A DNA stretch of 64,000 nt from Brachycybe producta (GCA_036925085.1 JAUPFP010000015.1:2825426-2889425), one strand, 5' to 3'; positions 25,946-39,300 are shown, numbered from the stretch's first letter. The notes: generated from the sequence alone by a model not told the origin. Numbers and translations are program-made.

Positions 25946-26090
25946 TGTTAGCAGTGATTGCTTGTTTAAAAGGGCAGTCTCTGTTGTGTTGGTTTACTTT
26001 TTGATTTTACAGCAATGCATTAATGTTAGCAGTGATTGCCCGTTTTAGGGGGCAATCTATGTTGCATTGTTTTTTCTTTTTGATTTTGAA
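25946..26090 (+). repeat. Tandem pair of the small hairpin motif, copies 2 and 3
   Basis: Two units with 78-bp spacing each read TGTTAGCAGTGATTGC and then a G-rich GGGCA(G/A)TCT. In the second unit GATTGCCC and GGGCAATC form a perfect 8-bp stem. Both continue with a T-rich TTTTTGATTTT tail. Confidence 0.6.
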
Positions 26091-26219
26091 ATTTTGAACT
26101 ACATTTTGCTGTACCAGGTGTAACATACATTGTATTAGCAATTCGGATTGTCAGTTCCTAAAAATGTTATTTATATAGCATACTACTAAAGCTTCATTTG
26201 AAACCCACTATGTTTCATA

Positions 26220-26400
26220 GAAAATAAGCCATAAATGCACACATTCGCAGGGTGCGTTTTAAGTGCCCTGAAAATGCTTTTGAAGGAATCAACTGGCCTC
26301 TGGAGGCCCAAATAGCTTCACAAAAAATTTTTTTAAAAAATTTCTAAATTTGAAAACGTGAAAAAAGCATGCAGTTTATAGACTTTGATTAAAAAACAAA
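26220..26400. repeat. Diverged repeat shared with 3790-3930
   Basis: The words GCCCTGAAAATGCTTTTGAAG and AACTGGCCTCTGGAGGCC resemble GCCCTTGAAAATGCCTCAGG and AACTGGCTCCAAAAGGCC at about 3850-3895. Confidence 0.4.
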
Positions 26401-26885
26401 AAAACAATCATAAGTCAAAAAATGTATAAATGTCTTGAAAATGCGTCAGGAGGGCTTAAATGACCTCAGAAGTTCCAAATAGGTTTAAAATGTGCAGAGA
26501 TTAAAGAATTTTTGTAATAAAAAAACTGGCAAAAATTGGATAAAATACAATTGCGTGGTAAGGGTTCCAATCTCTCCACAATTTCCGAAATAGGTTTAAA
26601 AAGTGCAAAGATTAAAATATTTTTAAAATTCTAAAAATTGGCAAAATTGGATAAAATATAAAATTGGGATGAGAAAAGCTCAAATGTCTTCAGAAGTTCC
26701 TAAAGTGGTTAAAAAATGCTAAGATTAAAAAAATTTAAAAATCCTAAATAATGGCAAAAATTAGACAAAATAAAATGGGATGAGAAGAGCGCAAATTTCT
26801 CCAGAAGTTATCATCAATGAAGTTTCAAGAAGTACAAAGACTAAAGAATTTTTAAACTTTGAAAAAAAATAGGCAAAATTTCCTT
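26400..26885. repeat. Diverged tandem repeat, about 115-bp unit
   Basis: The segment GGCAAAAATTGGATAAAAT recurs at about 26527, 26639, 26753 and 26872, each time preceded by a TTAAAA-rich and AAGTTCC-type segment. Confidence 0.75.
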
Positions 26886-27870
26886 TCAGTTGTGGTACAG
26901 GTTGGTTTGTGGTGCTGAAAACGACCTCAATGATACAACAAAGCAACAAAAAAATAGTGGCACGTTTACACCAAACAAGTAAACTATAAAAGATGCAATG
27001 GACAACAAGCGAATACATTTGCTCAGTGAACCGTTTTAAGATTTTCTTTGAATATAAAGGTTATGCCATTGTTAGTTCATAATCATAGTTCTTTGTAGGA
27101 GTGTAGGTATGAGGGTTTTAGGCAATAAAACTTTCTCTATCCCCCCTCTCCCTCTCTGCTCTTTCAATGTAGTTATTATTAGCAAATGCAGAAAGAGAGA
27201 GAGAGAAAATGTCATTAACTTAGCCCCCTTTTTATTTCTCGTTTCTCGTTGCTAAGTGTGTCCAGTAACAAACCTCTTTTCAGTCTCATGAGAATAAAGT
27301 CAAATTCTTCCACCAGATAGATAAATGACAATTCTACTGATGATGTTCACTTAACTGAATTTGCAGCAAAAGTTCCAATTTTATTGGCAATGTTTACAGG
27401 GTGATTCAATCAAATGAAATAAATGGGTATTCTAAGTAAAGTTTAGCTTAAAACATGACAAACTTTACTTGTAGACGTTTTTTGCTTAAAGTTTTCAGAT
27501 GGCTGCTTGTAGAGTAAATTATTCAAATGAGATTGCTTCAAATGAAGCTTAACTTTAAGCAAAAACTACAAGATACAACAAGTGACAATGTTTGTTGACA
27601 TCACGAAGGACGCTTTTTTGTGGGTATTTAAGCATAGGGTCTTTGGAATTATGCTTAAACTTCAATAATTGTTTTATGTTAATTAAAGTAACATTTTATA
27701 ATACGCCTAAAGTTAGTTTTGTTTAAGTATAGTTATGGGGAAAAGTAATATAGGAACTTTTGCATTAAAAAACACAAAATGTTAAAAAAGTTTTTAGAAA
27801 AATTTGAAAGTCATAAAAAATTTAAAAAAAATATTAAATTATTTAACGTTAATATTTATAAACATAACAC
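26886..27870. other. Intergenic, no gene seen
   Basis: Includes short CT and AG runs at about 27140-27210 and repeated TTTAGCTTAAAACATGAC-like words, also seen near 12880. No supported exon. Confidence 0.4.
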
Positions 27871-28010
27871 AATTATACAACACTTTAATAAACTTAAAAA
27901 AACCTTTAATAAACTTAAAAACCTTTAATGAACTTAAAAAAACTTTAATGAACTTAAAAACAACCTTTAATGAACTTAAAAACAACCTTTAATGAACTTA
28001 AAACAAATTT
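27871..28010. repeat. Short AT-rich tandem repeat, 18-24-bp unit
   Basis: About six units of CTTTAATGAACTTAAAAA with small indels. The 62-residue open frame here is a by-product. Confidence 0.85.
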
Positions 28011-29655
28011 AAAAAAAAATTAACTAGAAAACTTTGAAGCATTAAAAAAACTTTATAAACAAATTTTTTAAAAAAAAACTTCATATAAATTTAAAAATTT
28101 AGAAACCTTAAGATTTTTTTAAAAAAGTTTTAAAATTTCAAACAAATTGAAAAAAAGAAAATAAATTACTGTAATGTATATTGAAGGTAAAAAGAAGAAG
28201 AACATTCGAAAATATGAGCTTTAAAATTTAGAGATTTCGTTTTACATAATAGAAATTTGATTCTTCTGAAACTTGCTTGAATTTGAGCTTTTCATTTTGC
28301 ATGAAATTTTATCGATTAATGATGATAGAAGAAAAAAAAAGTAATCTGAGTTTTGGCTGCTGATGTTTGCTTTAGTGTTTCCTATTTCGCCTTTTTAATC
28401 TGAATACCCTTGGTGACATTGCAATTTCTGCAAAGGTTTTTTTTCTCTCTATTATCTTCTTTCTTTATGTTGTGCCTGACAACACTATTTGTTTCATTTA
28501 CTATAATTCACATAAAGAATTGTTGAGTTTTTTAAGAAGATAAAAAAGTCTTATCTGAAGTAAATTAGCTACTTTTGTTTACTTAATTGCTTACAAACTT
28601 TTCTAATGATTTTATCTTTAAAATTGAGTTTGTTTGAATTTTACATAATTATAATTATTATTATTACTAATTATAGAATGAATTTGATAATATGTAATTT
28701 GTGTTTATATGCTGTTTTTTTGTGTGGAAATAAAACAATGTTTAAAAAAAAACACACACAACTTTTTTGATAAATTATGGTAATGAGGTTGTTTTGTTCA
28801 TTCATTAAGTACATTTAAAATTGAGATTATAAATGAGTTTTGCTTAGAAGTCTGTTTTATATTATATGTTGATGCATGCTGGTATTTCTTAATGTTATAC
28901 TTTACGAACTGACGTTTTACAAAAAGCATCAGCTTCCCTAATTAGTCATTTTTAATTACAAATTGCAATTTACATTTAAATTATAAACAATGATGTTTGC
29001 TGTTTTTCGGTGTTCGTTTCATTTTATGATAACTTTTCATTTACTCTCTTAATGCAATTCTTCTTCTTCTGAAATTTACTCTTCACAGAATCAAATAATT
29101 AATCAAAATATTTTTTACCTTAAGAGCATATAGAGAGCAAGCACATTTTTAAACTCAACTATAAATATGACTTTATTGCGGCACAGCAAATGGAATAGCT
29201 TGATTAACGGTTGAGTTTTAAAAACGTGCTGAAATAAGATATATTTAGTTACTGTAAAAATAAATAAATAAGCTCAAATCAGTTCTCATTAGAGTAGTCC
29301 CTTGTGTCATTTATCATTGAAATTTATTCCATCTGATTCTTGATTAGAAGAAGTACAAATTTTGTTTACATTCATAAACATTTCCCCAAAATGAAGTTGA
29401 TTTGTATCATTGGTCTCTTGGCTTCAAGAGTCAAAAATAGCTTTTACATTTACATAGTATGAAATTTCACAATCATTCTTAATTATTTTGAACAAGTTAA
29501 AATTTGAAAAGCGCCATCTCTCACTTTTGATTAGTATAAACTTCGTGCAAAACTAGAGACGAAATTAGATTTTGTAATATCTGGATCCAATTTTATGTAT
29601 ATTTATTTATCTGTATTAGAGCAATGGTTTTTATATAAAATATTAATTGTATACA
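28011..29655. other. Intergenic, no gene seen
   Basis: AT-rich, with no supported exon, RNA gene or long repeat. Confidence 0.4.
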
Positions 29656-29659
29656 ATGG

Positions 29660-29795
29660 ATATGTTACTGTCAATTTGCAGATTGCCTAGACAATCTGCA
29701 AAACAACCAACCAGCTAGTGAATCTGCAAAATCCAATACCTACTAAAATGTATTGAATTTTGCAGAATCACTAGCAGGTTGGCAGTAACATACTG
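29660..29795. mobile_element. Foldback MITE, family E, copy 1
   Basis: The arms are ATGTTACTGTCAATTTGCAG and, at the right, GGTTGGCAGTAACAT. An inner stem pairs CTAGTGAATCTGCAAAA with TTTTGCAGAATCACTAG. Other copies lie at 51150 and 62873. Confidence 0.75.
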
Positions 29796-30563
29796 TATAT
29801 AATAAAAGTAGCAAGAAAGAATTCGGATAAAAGCTGCGATCACAATGATGATATTTACGCAAGATTCATTGCAAAAATAAAAAAAAATGTTGCTTTAAAT
29901 CTCAAACAGTATCTTCCTTTTAGCGTTTCAGCAAGTCGGAGTCTAAATAAATATTCAACAAAATTGTTGAAATTTCTGGCCTCTCTCTGAAATATGCATT
30001 GACAAATAAACATTAAAAAACATGACCAATTTACAAAAAAAAATGTTTAAAAATTGGTGTCTACGAACACTTATTTTGAAACATTCTTTTAGACTAGATC
30101 ATGATTTTCTGTTTATATAGTAAGTGAACGTTAATTGGTTTACTGCACGGCATAATTTTTGTTAAAAAAAAATGTGACATTTCATTGCAGCTGTTGTATT
30201 TTGCGGTTATGTATACATGTATATTTTTTAAATATATAAAAAATTTTGTCAATGACTTGACTTAGGTCCAAATTCAAGATTGAAACTTAGTACATGTTTT
30301 TTTAAATTCAACTCAAACCCTCTATGCTGGATTACAACTTGAAACATTGAAAATATCCTGTTTAAAGATAGTAATTTAAGACAGGGGTTTTCAATTTTGA
30401 AACATTTTTTTCAGCAGCTTCAAGATTTATGTTTCAAGTCTCAAGTCTCAGTTCTTTTTGAATTTGAATCTAGGTATAAGTTACCATGAGTAAGTAATTC
30501 ACATACAATTACATTTATCTATGTACATAATAATGACATGCTTTACCATGACACGCAAACCAT

Positions 30564-30884
30564 AATTATTAGGGCTCGGATTTTTATGCAATATCAAGCA
30601 ACTGTTTCTTTGGCCCAAGGGCCAATTGTGAAGTAGCAATCACTTTTACAGCAACCAACAATTGTTTTTTTTTTCAATAAAAAGCACTGGTTAGAGGCTA
30701 GAACTCTTAGTTGACAATTTTTAGTAACCAGACATTTAGCCTTTAACCAGACTTTTTGATTAGAAAAAGCATAAATGCAGTTGCTCTAATGATGATGATT
30801 ATAATGTGCATCATAATTGGCACTGGGGCCATAAATTGAGAAACATTTGCTTGATATTGCATAAAAAATCGAGCCCTAATAATT
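30564..30884. mobile_element. Foldback MITE, family D, copy 3 (best preserved)
   Basis: The left end AATTATTAGGGCTCGGATTT matches the reverse complement of the right end, AATTATTAGGGCTCGATTTT. Both continue into TATGCAATATCAAGCAA. The internal stem GAGGCTAGA is present. It is about 320 bp long and has no ORF. Confidence 0.8.
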
Positions 30885-31251
30885 TTTATACAAGAGAACT
30901 GAAGATAAATGTTGATGCCTTTGGTTAGAATAGTAGATAATTTTTATTCGATAAGGGCATCACAAAATATTACACAATTTAGTATCAGTTAAAATAAATA
31001 ACCGACACAATATTTACGCCCCCTTTTAGATGATATGAGAAGGGAGTTAAATTAATCTTAAGTTAATGATGGTTCACCATATTGATATGAGCATAAAATT
31101 ATGATTTTTGTGCTTTTTTGATGACATTATTCAATGGGATTTCTAATTTACCATTCTTGAAATATATTATATATACATATTAATTTTTTTTTCATTTTAT
31201 AAACAAATAAATTGAAATGATTGTATTTACATGGTAATATCATAATTTAGA

Positions 31252-31257
31252 TTTATT
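31252..31257 (-). terminator. Candidate poly(A) signal of the tetraspan gene
   Basis: TTTATT on the plus strand is AATAAA on the minus strand, about 135 nt downstream of the stop codon at 31392. This spacing is normal, although the AT-rich context makes chance matches common. Confidence 0.45.
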
Positions 31258-31391
31258 TTATATATTATATAAATTTAGATATTTTTGTTGTTGTTGTTGC
31301 AAATTAGGCGTCAAGTGTTGGAAGCTCTTGAACAATTTTGTATTTTGAAAACTTGTTTTTTTAAAAGAAATTCCTTCTTGATCTTGTTGCT

Positions 31392-31478
31392 TCACACTTC
31401 AATGGCTTCTGGTTCTTTCCATGAAATTCCTGTCCGAACAGCTTGATAATAGTTCACAACTCCTACTATTGATAACGC
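31392..31478 (-). CDS. Tetraspan gene, terminal coding exon 6
   Basis: Acceptor ATTTTTATTTAG. It encodes ALSIVGVVNYYQAVRTG and then ISWKEPEAIEV before TGA. It completes membrane segment 4 and gives a short polar C-terminus. Confidence 0.82.
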   Translation of the reverse strand, partial: ALSIVGVVNYYQAVRTGISWKEPEAIEV

Positions 31479-34400
31479 CTAAATAAAAATAAAATTTCAA
31501 AACTGTATTTTAGTTTTTAAAAACTTCTATAGAAAGCGTAGGTTAGCTTTGTATTTGTATTTTCATATTTGATATATTTTAAAATAAGTTTTTATGTCAT
31601 TTTGAAAATGACCCAACTTTTAAGAAGTGTTTTAGAATCTAGAAGGGTAGGCTAATACCATAGTTGTATCATTATGTGTCTTAGTTGTATATTTTAATTT
31701 TTTTTTCTATAAAAAGTTTATTTAAAATATTACATCAAACATGAAAATACTATTAAGTGGTTCAGCTAGGTACTCATTATTGTTCTAAAACTTTCAATTT
31801 ATTTTTAAAGTCAGCCTGCATATTTGCTTTCTGCAGCTTTAAAAAGCTAAGCTTCGCATTGCTTTTTTTTGCAGATTTTCATATTCCTCCATATTTGCGT
31901 TTTAATGCATCTTTAAAAAGCAAATTCTTGCTGGCTTGCTTTGTTAAGCTTCCATTTGCTGTGATATTTGTAGCAGGTCATCATAGCATTATAATATCAA
32001 CTAAGCAATCTCAGATCCCATGAAAAATGAAAACTCAGGTCAGGTGATTGTGATGTTACCACCATACCAGCATAACATCTTTATGAGCAGGCTAGAAATT
32101 AGATCTTGAAGCAAATATGCTTCTTTGCTTTAAATTGTGCTGCTAAAGAAATCAGCATCAAGCAGTCGTTTTAAATCTACAGAAAGCAAAATAACTACAA
32201 TCAGTCTGGTCTTCATATAGTGAAGTTCCTCTTCTGAAATGCAGAATAACCAGAATTCGAAAATCAGCTATTTATAAAACATCTTAACAAATGCGCTAAA
32301 AGATAAATAATAACCCTTTTACCTGCTTATCTATTGGTTAACAGTAATCCTATTATGTTTTTAAACTTTTAAGCCTTTTTTTAAAACTAAGTTTCAAAAC
32401 TTAAATTCACTTGACATTTGATCTCAATTTATTCTTGTTAGAATTTAATATAGATGTTCAAAGAAAACTTTACAATGGATAAAAAATATAGAAAGATGAA
32501 AGATAAAAAAAAATTGAAGCTATATAATAAAATTGAATAAAAGTGGTGCAAATTGAATAAAATATATGGGTCCTTGTAACTTACACGATAAATTTCAGAA
32601 AAAAAGAGGTTATCAATAAAATAGCAGCAACAGCAGCAGCATATGTGAAGTTTGTATACACAATTTAAACTTCATGATGGTAGATGTATCAATATTTTTT
32701 TTTTATAAAAATGATGGTTCACTTCTAATTCAATATTTTAAAATGAAGAAACACGTCAAACATACGTAGGTCTCATTAAAGTTTACTTCTTTTTATAATA
32801 AAAAAAGACATGATGGACATTAGGTGGAAATTCTTCTTCTTGAAGATAAATTCAATTTTTTTTCTTCAATTATAATACAAGAAAAGAATTGTAATTATTA
32901 AGATTAAGTTTTTGGTTATTGGCTATAATTTAAATTATAAGATAAATAATGAAGCTTAAATAGTAAAAGGCAACAAGCCAAATTAAAAGCACATAGTTAT
33001 TTCCTAATTTATTGTAAAAAAAATGATATAAAAGAATTTTTTGCTGACATTTCGTTCTCGTATAGACTGTCTTAGGAGCAAACAATAAAAACAAAAATTG
33101 TAAATCTTAATTTAAGAAGTAATTGCATAAAAAGATTGAAGTTTTTAAGTGCACTGGTAAATAAACCTTTAAGTTAGCAAATTAAATTTTTCAGCAAAAA
33201 AACGGCTTGGCAAATGTTTCTCAATTTGTGGCTCAAGTGCCACAATTGTGAAGTGATCATCAGTAATATTAAGTTGCTCTATAGATATGCTTTTTTCTAA
33301 TGAAAAAACCTGGTTAGAGGATAGATGTCTAGTTACTAGTTACTTGTCTAGTTACTCAAGTTGTCAACTACAGTTTTTGATAAAAAAATAATGTTGGCTG
33401 ACCGAAAAATGGGGATTGTTATTTTTCAATTGGCTTTTGGGGGCCACAGATTGAGAAACATTTGCTTGATATTGCATATAAATCCGAGTCCTAGTAATTA
33501 TCTTTAAAGTTATTTTGAGTTGAAGTTAAAACTAACTATAAATGATGTTTTTGTTTGTGAACGAAAATATATAGAAGAAAATAAACAATAATTGAGCTGT
33601 GGTTTTAAGGGTTTTTACCAATAAAAAAAGCCGGATACAAAAAAAAAAATTTGAAATTTGCTAAACGTGATTTAAAAACAAATTTCGGATATTTATCTGC
33701 AGCTTTTCAGTAATTCTTTTGTTGATCGTGCAAAGAATACCTTAAACTTAAATGTAATTTAGAAATACCCATTTTATTCCAAATACACTTTCTATTCTAA
33801 CATTAAGAGTTTAATTAAAAGTGAACCGACTCTGTTTTTTTATTTTCTGTCTTAATCCATTAAAGGAAATTACTTTGATTTTATTTAACTTGTATGGGGT
33901 AAATAGGAAATATATAATTAACGCTTAATCCTATTTGATTAACTGCATAGATTAAATGAGATTTAACTTTGGAGTGTTGGTTAGACCCACGTATAAAACG
34001 ATATTTTATTATCTTTGAATTATTTCAAGTTGTCTGTATTGAAATTAAACCACAGATAAAAAAATATCTTCGTATTATTATTAAGACTATAAAGCTGTAT
34101 ATAAATAGCAAAATTAAGCTTACATTGAGTATTAATCTTGATAAGAAAAAGGCCACTTCCGCCTTAAAAATGGCGTCGAAATGCTAAAATAATGATAAAT
34201 AATCATTAGAACAATTTCAATTCATTTAATACAAACTTGAAAAAATGTCAAACTCCTCCATTTAGTTGGAATAATAGTCATTAGTAATTACTAATAAATA
34301 ATAATTTCAATGTTAAGAGTTTTTATTAAAAACAATTTTTTAAAGCAAAAAGTTAAGAAAAAAAGTTTCAATTTTATTAGAAGCTAGAAGAGTCAAATTA

Positions 34401-36315
34401 AAGAATAAATAAATTATCACACAAATATGTCTTAATTCAAAAATAAACTTGTATAGTAATTTGAAACAATTTTGAGCACACAAAAAATGAAATTTAACAA
34501 TGACATTCTGATAAAATATTTACTTTTAAATATATATATCATTGTGAAAGTATTTTTCATTTAAATTTTTTTTCTAAAATATTGTTTTGCTTAAATAGTC
34601 GAAATTAATAACATAATTGACAATTGATTGTCTTTATTACTAATACAAATTGATCCATAAAATGAACTGCAATTTATTGAAACGTATTGCATTTGGCAAT
34701 TTGGCAATTTACCTGATTTTTGCATGAGGAAATTGTTATTATAGGTGACACTAGGTTATTTTACAATGAATTTTTAGCCTGCTTTTTAGGCTTTTGGCAC
34801 ACATGTCGCTTTTTATGACCACTTTTAGACTGCAAAATGAAGTCGGGTTGTTGCCAAAACAGGCCACTGTGAGTCTTTCCATAGAAAATACGTTGCAACC
34901 ACATTGAAACCACAACCCAACCATCTATGACTTCATGTTGCATTCGAAAAGTGATCAAAACGTGGTCTGTGTATTCCAACCCATAGACTAAATAGGTCAT
35001 TTGTCAAATGACATCTAATTATTCAAATTCAAACTGAAACATGCCAAAAACAAAATATAGGAAAACCAATTTTCCGAACCTTGTTTACATGTTCACGTAA
35101 AATATTGGCATAAACAATACAAACTGCTTCTAAAGCGATGAATAAAATAAAACCTATTATCCATGGTGCCACCAAATGAGCTTTTTCCTAAATAGGAAAA
35201 CAAAATTATTTTAATTTTGATTGATTAACATAATTAGAATAATATATTTAATTAAAAAAAAATTCCGTGTAATTACCTGAGCTATTCCAAATAAAAGTAA
35301 AATGCTAAGAAAAATAAGTCCAAATTGCATTCCAATGATGGCAAAAAGTGCAATTTGAACTCCTTCGAGAGAGAAAAAGTGGAAAAAACAACAATTAAAA
35401 AAAGTTAAAATGATTAGAATTTTACAAAAACATATTAAACTTACCATAATAGACTTCTTCTAAATTATTATTTCTTGTATTTACTCCTATTCTCCAGCTG
35501 TATAATAATATTACTAGAATGGCAATACTCTGAAATGAAAATTAAAATATGAAAAATTATATATATATATATTTTTTTATATAAAAATACTTTATAACCA
35601 AGTATATAAATTTAATATTGTGTTAAATTTAAAATTACGATTTTCCGGTATGTTCACCGGAAGTGTTGTTATTTATTTATTTTTTTTTGGGGGGGGGTAC
35701 CCTAACCTAACTCATAAGAATGGATTAAGCCCAAGCTCTGACGTCTTATCTTTTTGCCAAATGGCTTTATGCAAATGAGTCAACTGACTATATACATTGT
35801 CAAGTTCGTTATGTTGTATGTATTTACAGTATATATGTGTGCCACACACAAAATATTGTTGATAAGAAAATCCATACTTATTAAACGTCCTATTAAAAAT
35901 CTGTTGCGTTGCATTTGGGTTTCTTTAAATTAACATTGACGACATTAACACTGAATTGCATATCTCTCTCTCTCTCTCTCGGCATTAAAATAGAGAGAGA
36001 GGGGAAGGTCTTTTTTTTTCCTTCGACATTTTTGTACATGTCATAAAGAAAATGAAGCTTTTTAAGTTTGTGTCACTCGCAAAATCTCAGTTTATTGCAT
36101 TCTCATTTGCATTTATTTTCGATTTTCATTTTTTTTTTGCGTTTATTATTTATGAGAGTGTGCACAAGCGTCTTCAATACGGTTTTTTTTTTAAATAAAA
36201 AGTTGTTGCAACAGCAGCAAACTTTATTAAAGATAATATATATAGGGTATATGTAAATGTCTTCTAGTATGCAACTATGAATATAAGTCTTAATAATGTG
36301 CAGTAAAACAATATT

Positions 36316-36362
<47 letters not shown>

Positions 36363-39300
36363 TTTGGCAAATGAGTTTTCTTTAGTTGGGTGTGTCTGAA
36401 TTAGGAAATGTTGAATGGTAATTACACTGACTATGTACTTAACAGCAAGATTCACTTGTTATATTTTATGCAATAAATTGCGATTTACGAATATGATAAT
36501 AAACATGTATAAGTTTCATGGAATTTCTTGAGAGGCAATCACACTGCAATAACATTAACAAATATTGCTGTAAAGTTTGAACAATGTTTTGCAATGCAAA
36601 AAAAAAACGGAATTATTTTCAATATATTCAGTAAGATTTAATGATGCTATGCGTTCTTGAATGAATTACAATTGCTAATATGAATACTTTTGCAAGATTT
36701 TAAGTGGTTTCAAGTACATTCGTTTACAGAAAAAGCCAATCTTCGTTTTTTTGCAAGATATTGGTGCAAAATTTACATTAATTCATTTTAATTCATTTTT
36801 TTATATCTAAATCTTGCTTAAAAATAGCCAGTGTAATTTCCACTGAAGATCCGCGTTTTTTGTTAACAATAAACTAATAGCAAAAAGTTATATTACATTG
36901 GCAATTGTAATTTATTCAAAGATGCATAGCCAGGAATGATTTTTCCATTAATATTGCCAATATGATTGCTGCTTTACACAATCGCTTTGAGCAGATCTTT
37001 TTATTTTTAAAATTTCATTTAGCAAAATTTGTCCCATATTTTTTGCAGTGAATCTTGATGTAAAATGTAGTTAATGCATATAATTACTGCTTTAGAATAA
37101 AAATAAATTTATTGCATTTTGGTCAACATCACGACTCAAAAGAGTCTCAGACAGTGCAAATCAATATATTCTGAGACACTTCTCCCACCGTGTTGATTAC
37201 CTCACTAGCTTGAAATGTTTGGGGGGGGGGGGAATTATTCAAGCATGTTTTTCGCATTTAGGTGTGAAGTAATTTCCCCCTCTAATAATATCGATCACAT
37301 TTTAGATCGATATGCAAAATTTATATTGTTTCATTCCAAAAGAGAATTGGATGCTGTCTAAATCCATTTTCTATGTACATTATGTACCTATGTACTATGT
37401 AATATTTATATAACCTTAACCATTTGAACACCCATTACTGCAGAAAACCACACAACCAAGGTTGTAAACCATTCCTAACCTCTTAAAAATTTATGGTTAA
37501 CCGGTTGCAATATTCAGAAACATAAAGATCTTTCTGGTTTTAAGTATGTGAAAGCTGGTTTGGATCATGAATTTAAATACAGAAGAAGTTTATAAGATTT
37601 GTTTCTTGGCTACCATTGATTTATTTGAATTTTTTATGGTTTATGGATTTATTCTAGGTTTAGGGTGTTGTGATTGAAATGAGAAACTGTTTTGACCTAA
37701 CAAAAACACGAGAAGAAAGGAAAAAAAATAGCCTGAAACATGATTTTACTTTATATTTTATCTCATGTGGATTTATTAGATAAATTCAAGTTGGGATTTA
37801 TTTTTCCCACACATTCATTTTGGTGCTTTCAAATGTTCAATCACTCTAGTGTGTTTTTTCTTCTTCTCCAGATTGGTTTTACTGTTGTAGTTAGTTTTTC
37901 TTGTCTTTTCTCTGGAGAATTTAATGGATATGAATGTATATTGAATAGGGAATACCTCCATAATATGTTACAACAACATATTTGAATTCAAAATTTATTG
38001 GTCGAAAAAGATTTCTTGAAAAATACTCTCAAAATGAAAGTTACTCATCGTTGAAAATAACAAGAACCATGTTTTACTATATTGAAATTTATAATAAAAA
38101 GTATAATTTTTGTAACAATCATAATAAATTAATATGTTGTCATTGAGTCGTAAGCCTATAGAGCAACCTGACATTTTCCCCCCGAAGAAAAAGAATAGAA
38201 AGAGAGCTATGATGTTTTTTTTTAAATAATAAACAATACAAAGAATGTATTGAGACAATTTTTTTTGTAAAAAAAGGACAGCGGGATTTTAAAAATATTT
38301 TGCTGATTTTAGGCATTTTTTTTAATAAAAAAAAACATGTGCACGCTAAGCTCGCTGAAATATAATTTCATTGTTGATGTTCTTTTGTCAACAGCTTTAA
38401 TGCTGGATATCTTTTGAAAATTTATGTTTGTTTTATTCTACAATTTTACTGCCTAACGTTTTTTACAGTCGAAAACGTTAGCCAACAATTTTAATAAACG
38501 TTAATCAACAATGATTAAAGAATTTATTAAATCCAAAATTTATGGTTTTTTATATATTCCTGATTAAGAAAAACTTTTTATTGAATCTTGAAATAATTTT
38601 AGACTTTAGTAAAAAGTATATTTTTATATTAATTACTTTTAATAGTCAATTACTCAACTCATTATAATACAAAATAATTGTAGGCAAAAATGAAACTATA
38701 ACCAAGGGAAATTTTGGGTGACGTTCTTGGCGTTTTTTGGAGTTTCTTATTCTTGAGGACCTGTAAATAATTTTTCCCCGAGCCGTTCTTTTTTTCTTCT
38801 AATCAGTTGTAGATCTAACTTCAAGTAGATCAACAGATTTTATTCTCGATTTGATAACATGTAGGTTGTGTCTATGGACCTGAAGCTATCACTTTTTATT
38901 GCTACTTTTTCTGACTAAAGTACACACATGTCTTTAGACTGTAACATTGTTGACACTTCCTATTTTGTCAGCTGTCAGTTCTCAACGGTTTGCGGCAAAA
39001 GTAAAAAAAAACACACATGAATAAAATGTGTTTTAATATATTTAATGTCAATAGGAAACTAAAAGTGTTATGAATGGTTTCTAAAAATGACACTACAGGA
39101 ATGAGATTTTTTTTCTCCAAATATATTATGATGATGACGTCAGCCTACTTTTAGTGTCATTCATAATATTGCTGATGTTGTGTTGGTTATCTGATGTGTT
39201 GAGTTTTTTTTCTACAAACTTATACACAAGTGCACGTTATTTTACATTTACATATATAGGCCCTTTTCCTATTTAGGAAATATTAATGATTAAGTTTAAT

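Noticed and set aside
31757-32023. 88-residue plus-strand frame with hydrophobic stretches
   Set aside because: It lies in family G repeat sequence; the second copy at 56998 does not keep the frame.
34711-34758. Alternative 38-nt exon in intron 4 of the tetraspan gene (TAG acceptor, GTAAAT donor)
   Set aside because: Its length breaks the reading frame between exons 4 and 6 and it does not encode a hydrophobic segment; the 60-nt exon at 34124 fits both tests.
34761-35000. 79-residue minus-strand frame close to exon 4 of the tetraspan gene
   Set aside because: It is not joined by usable splice sites in phase and is in a probable MITE block.
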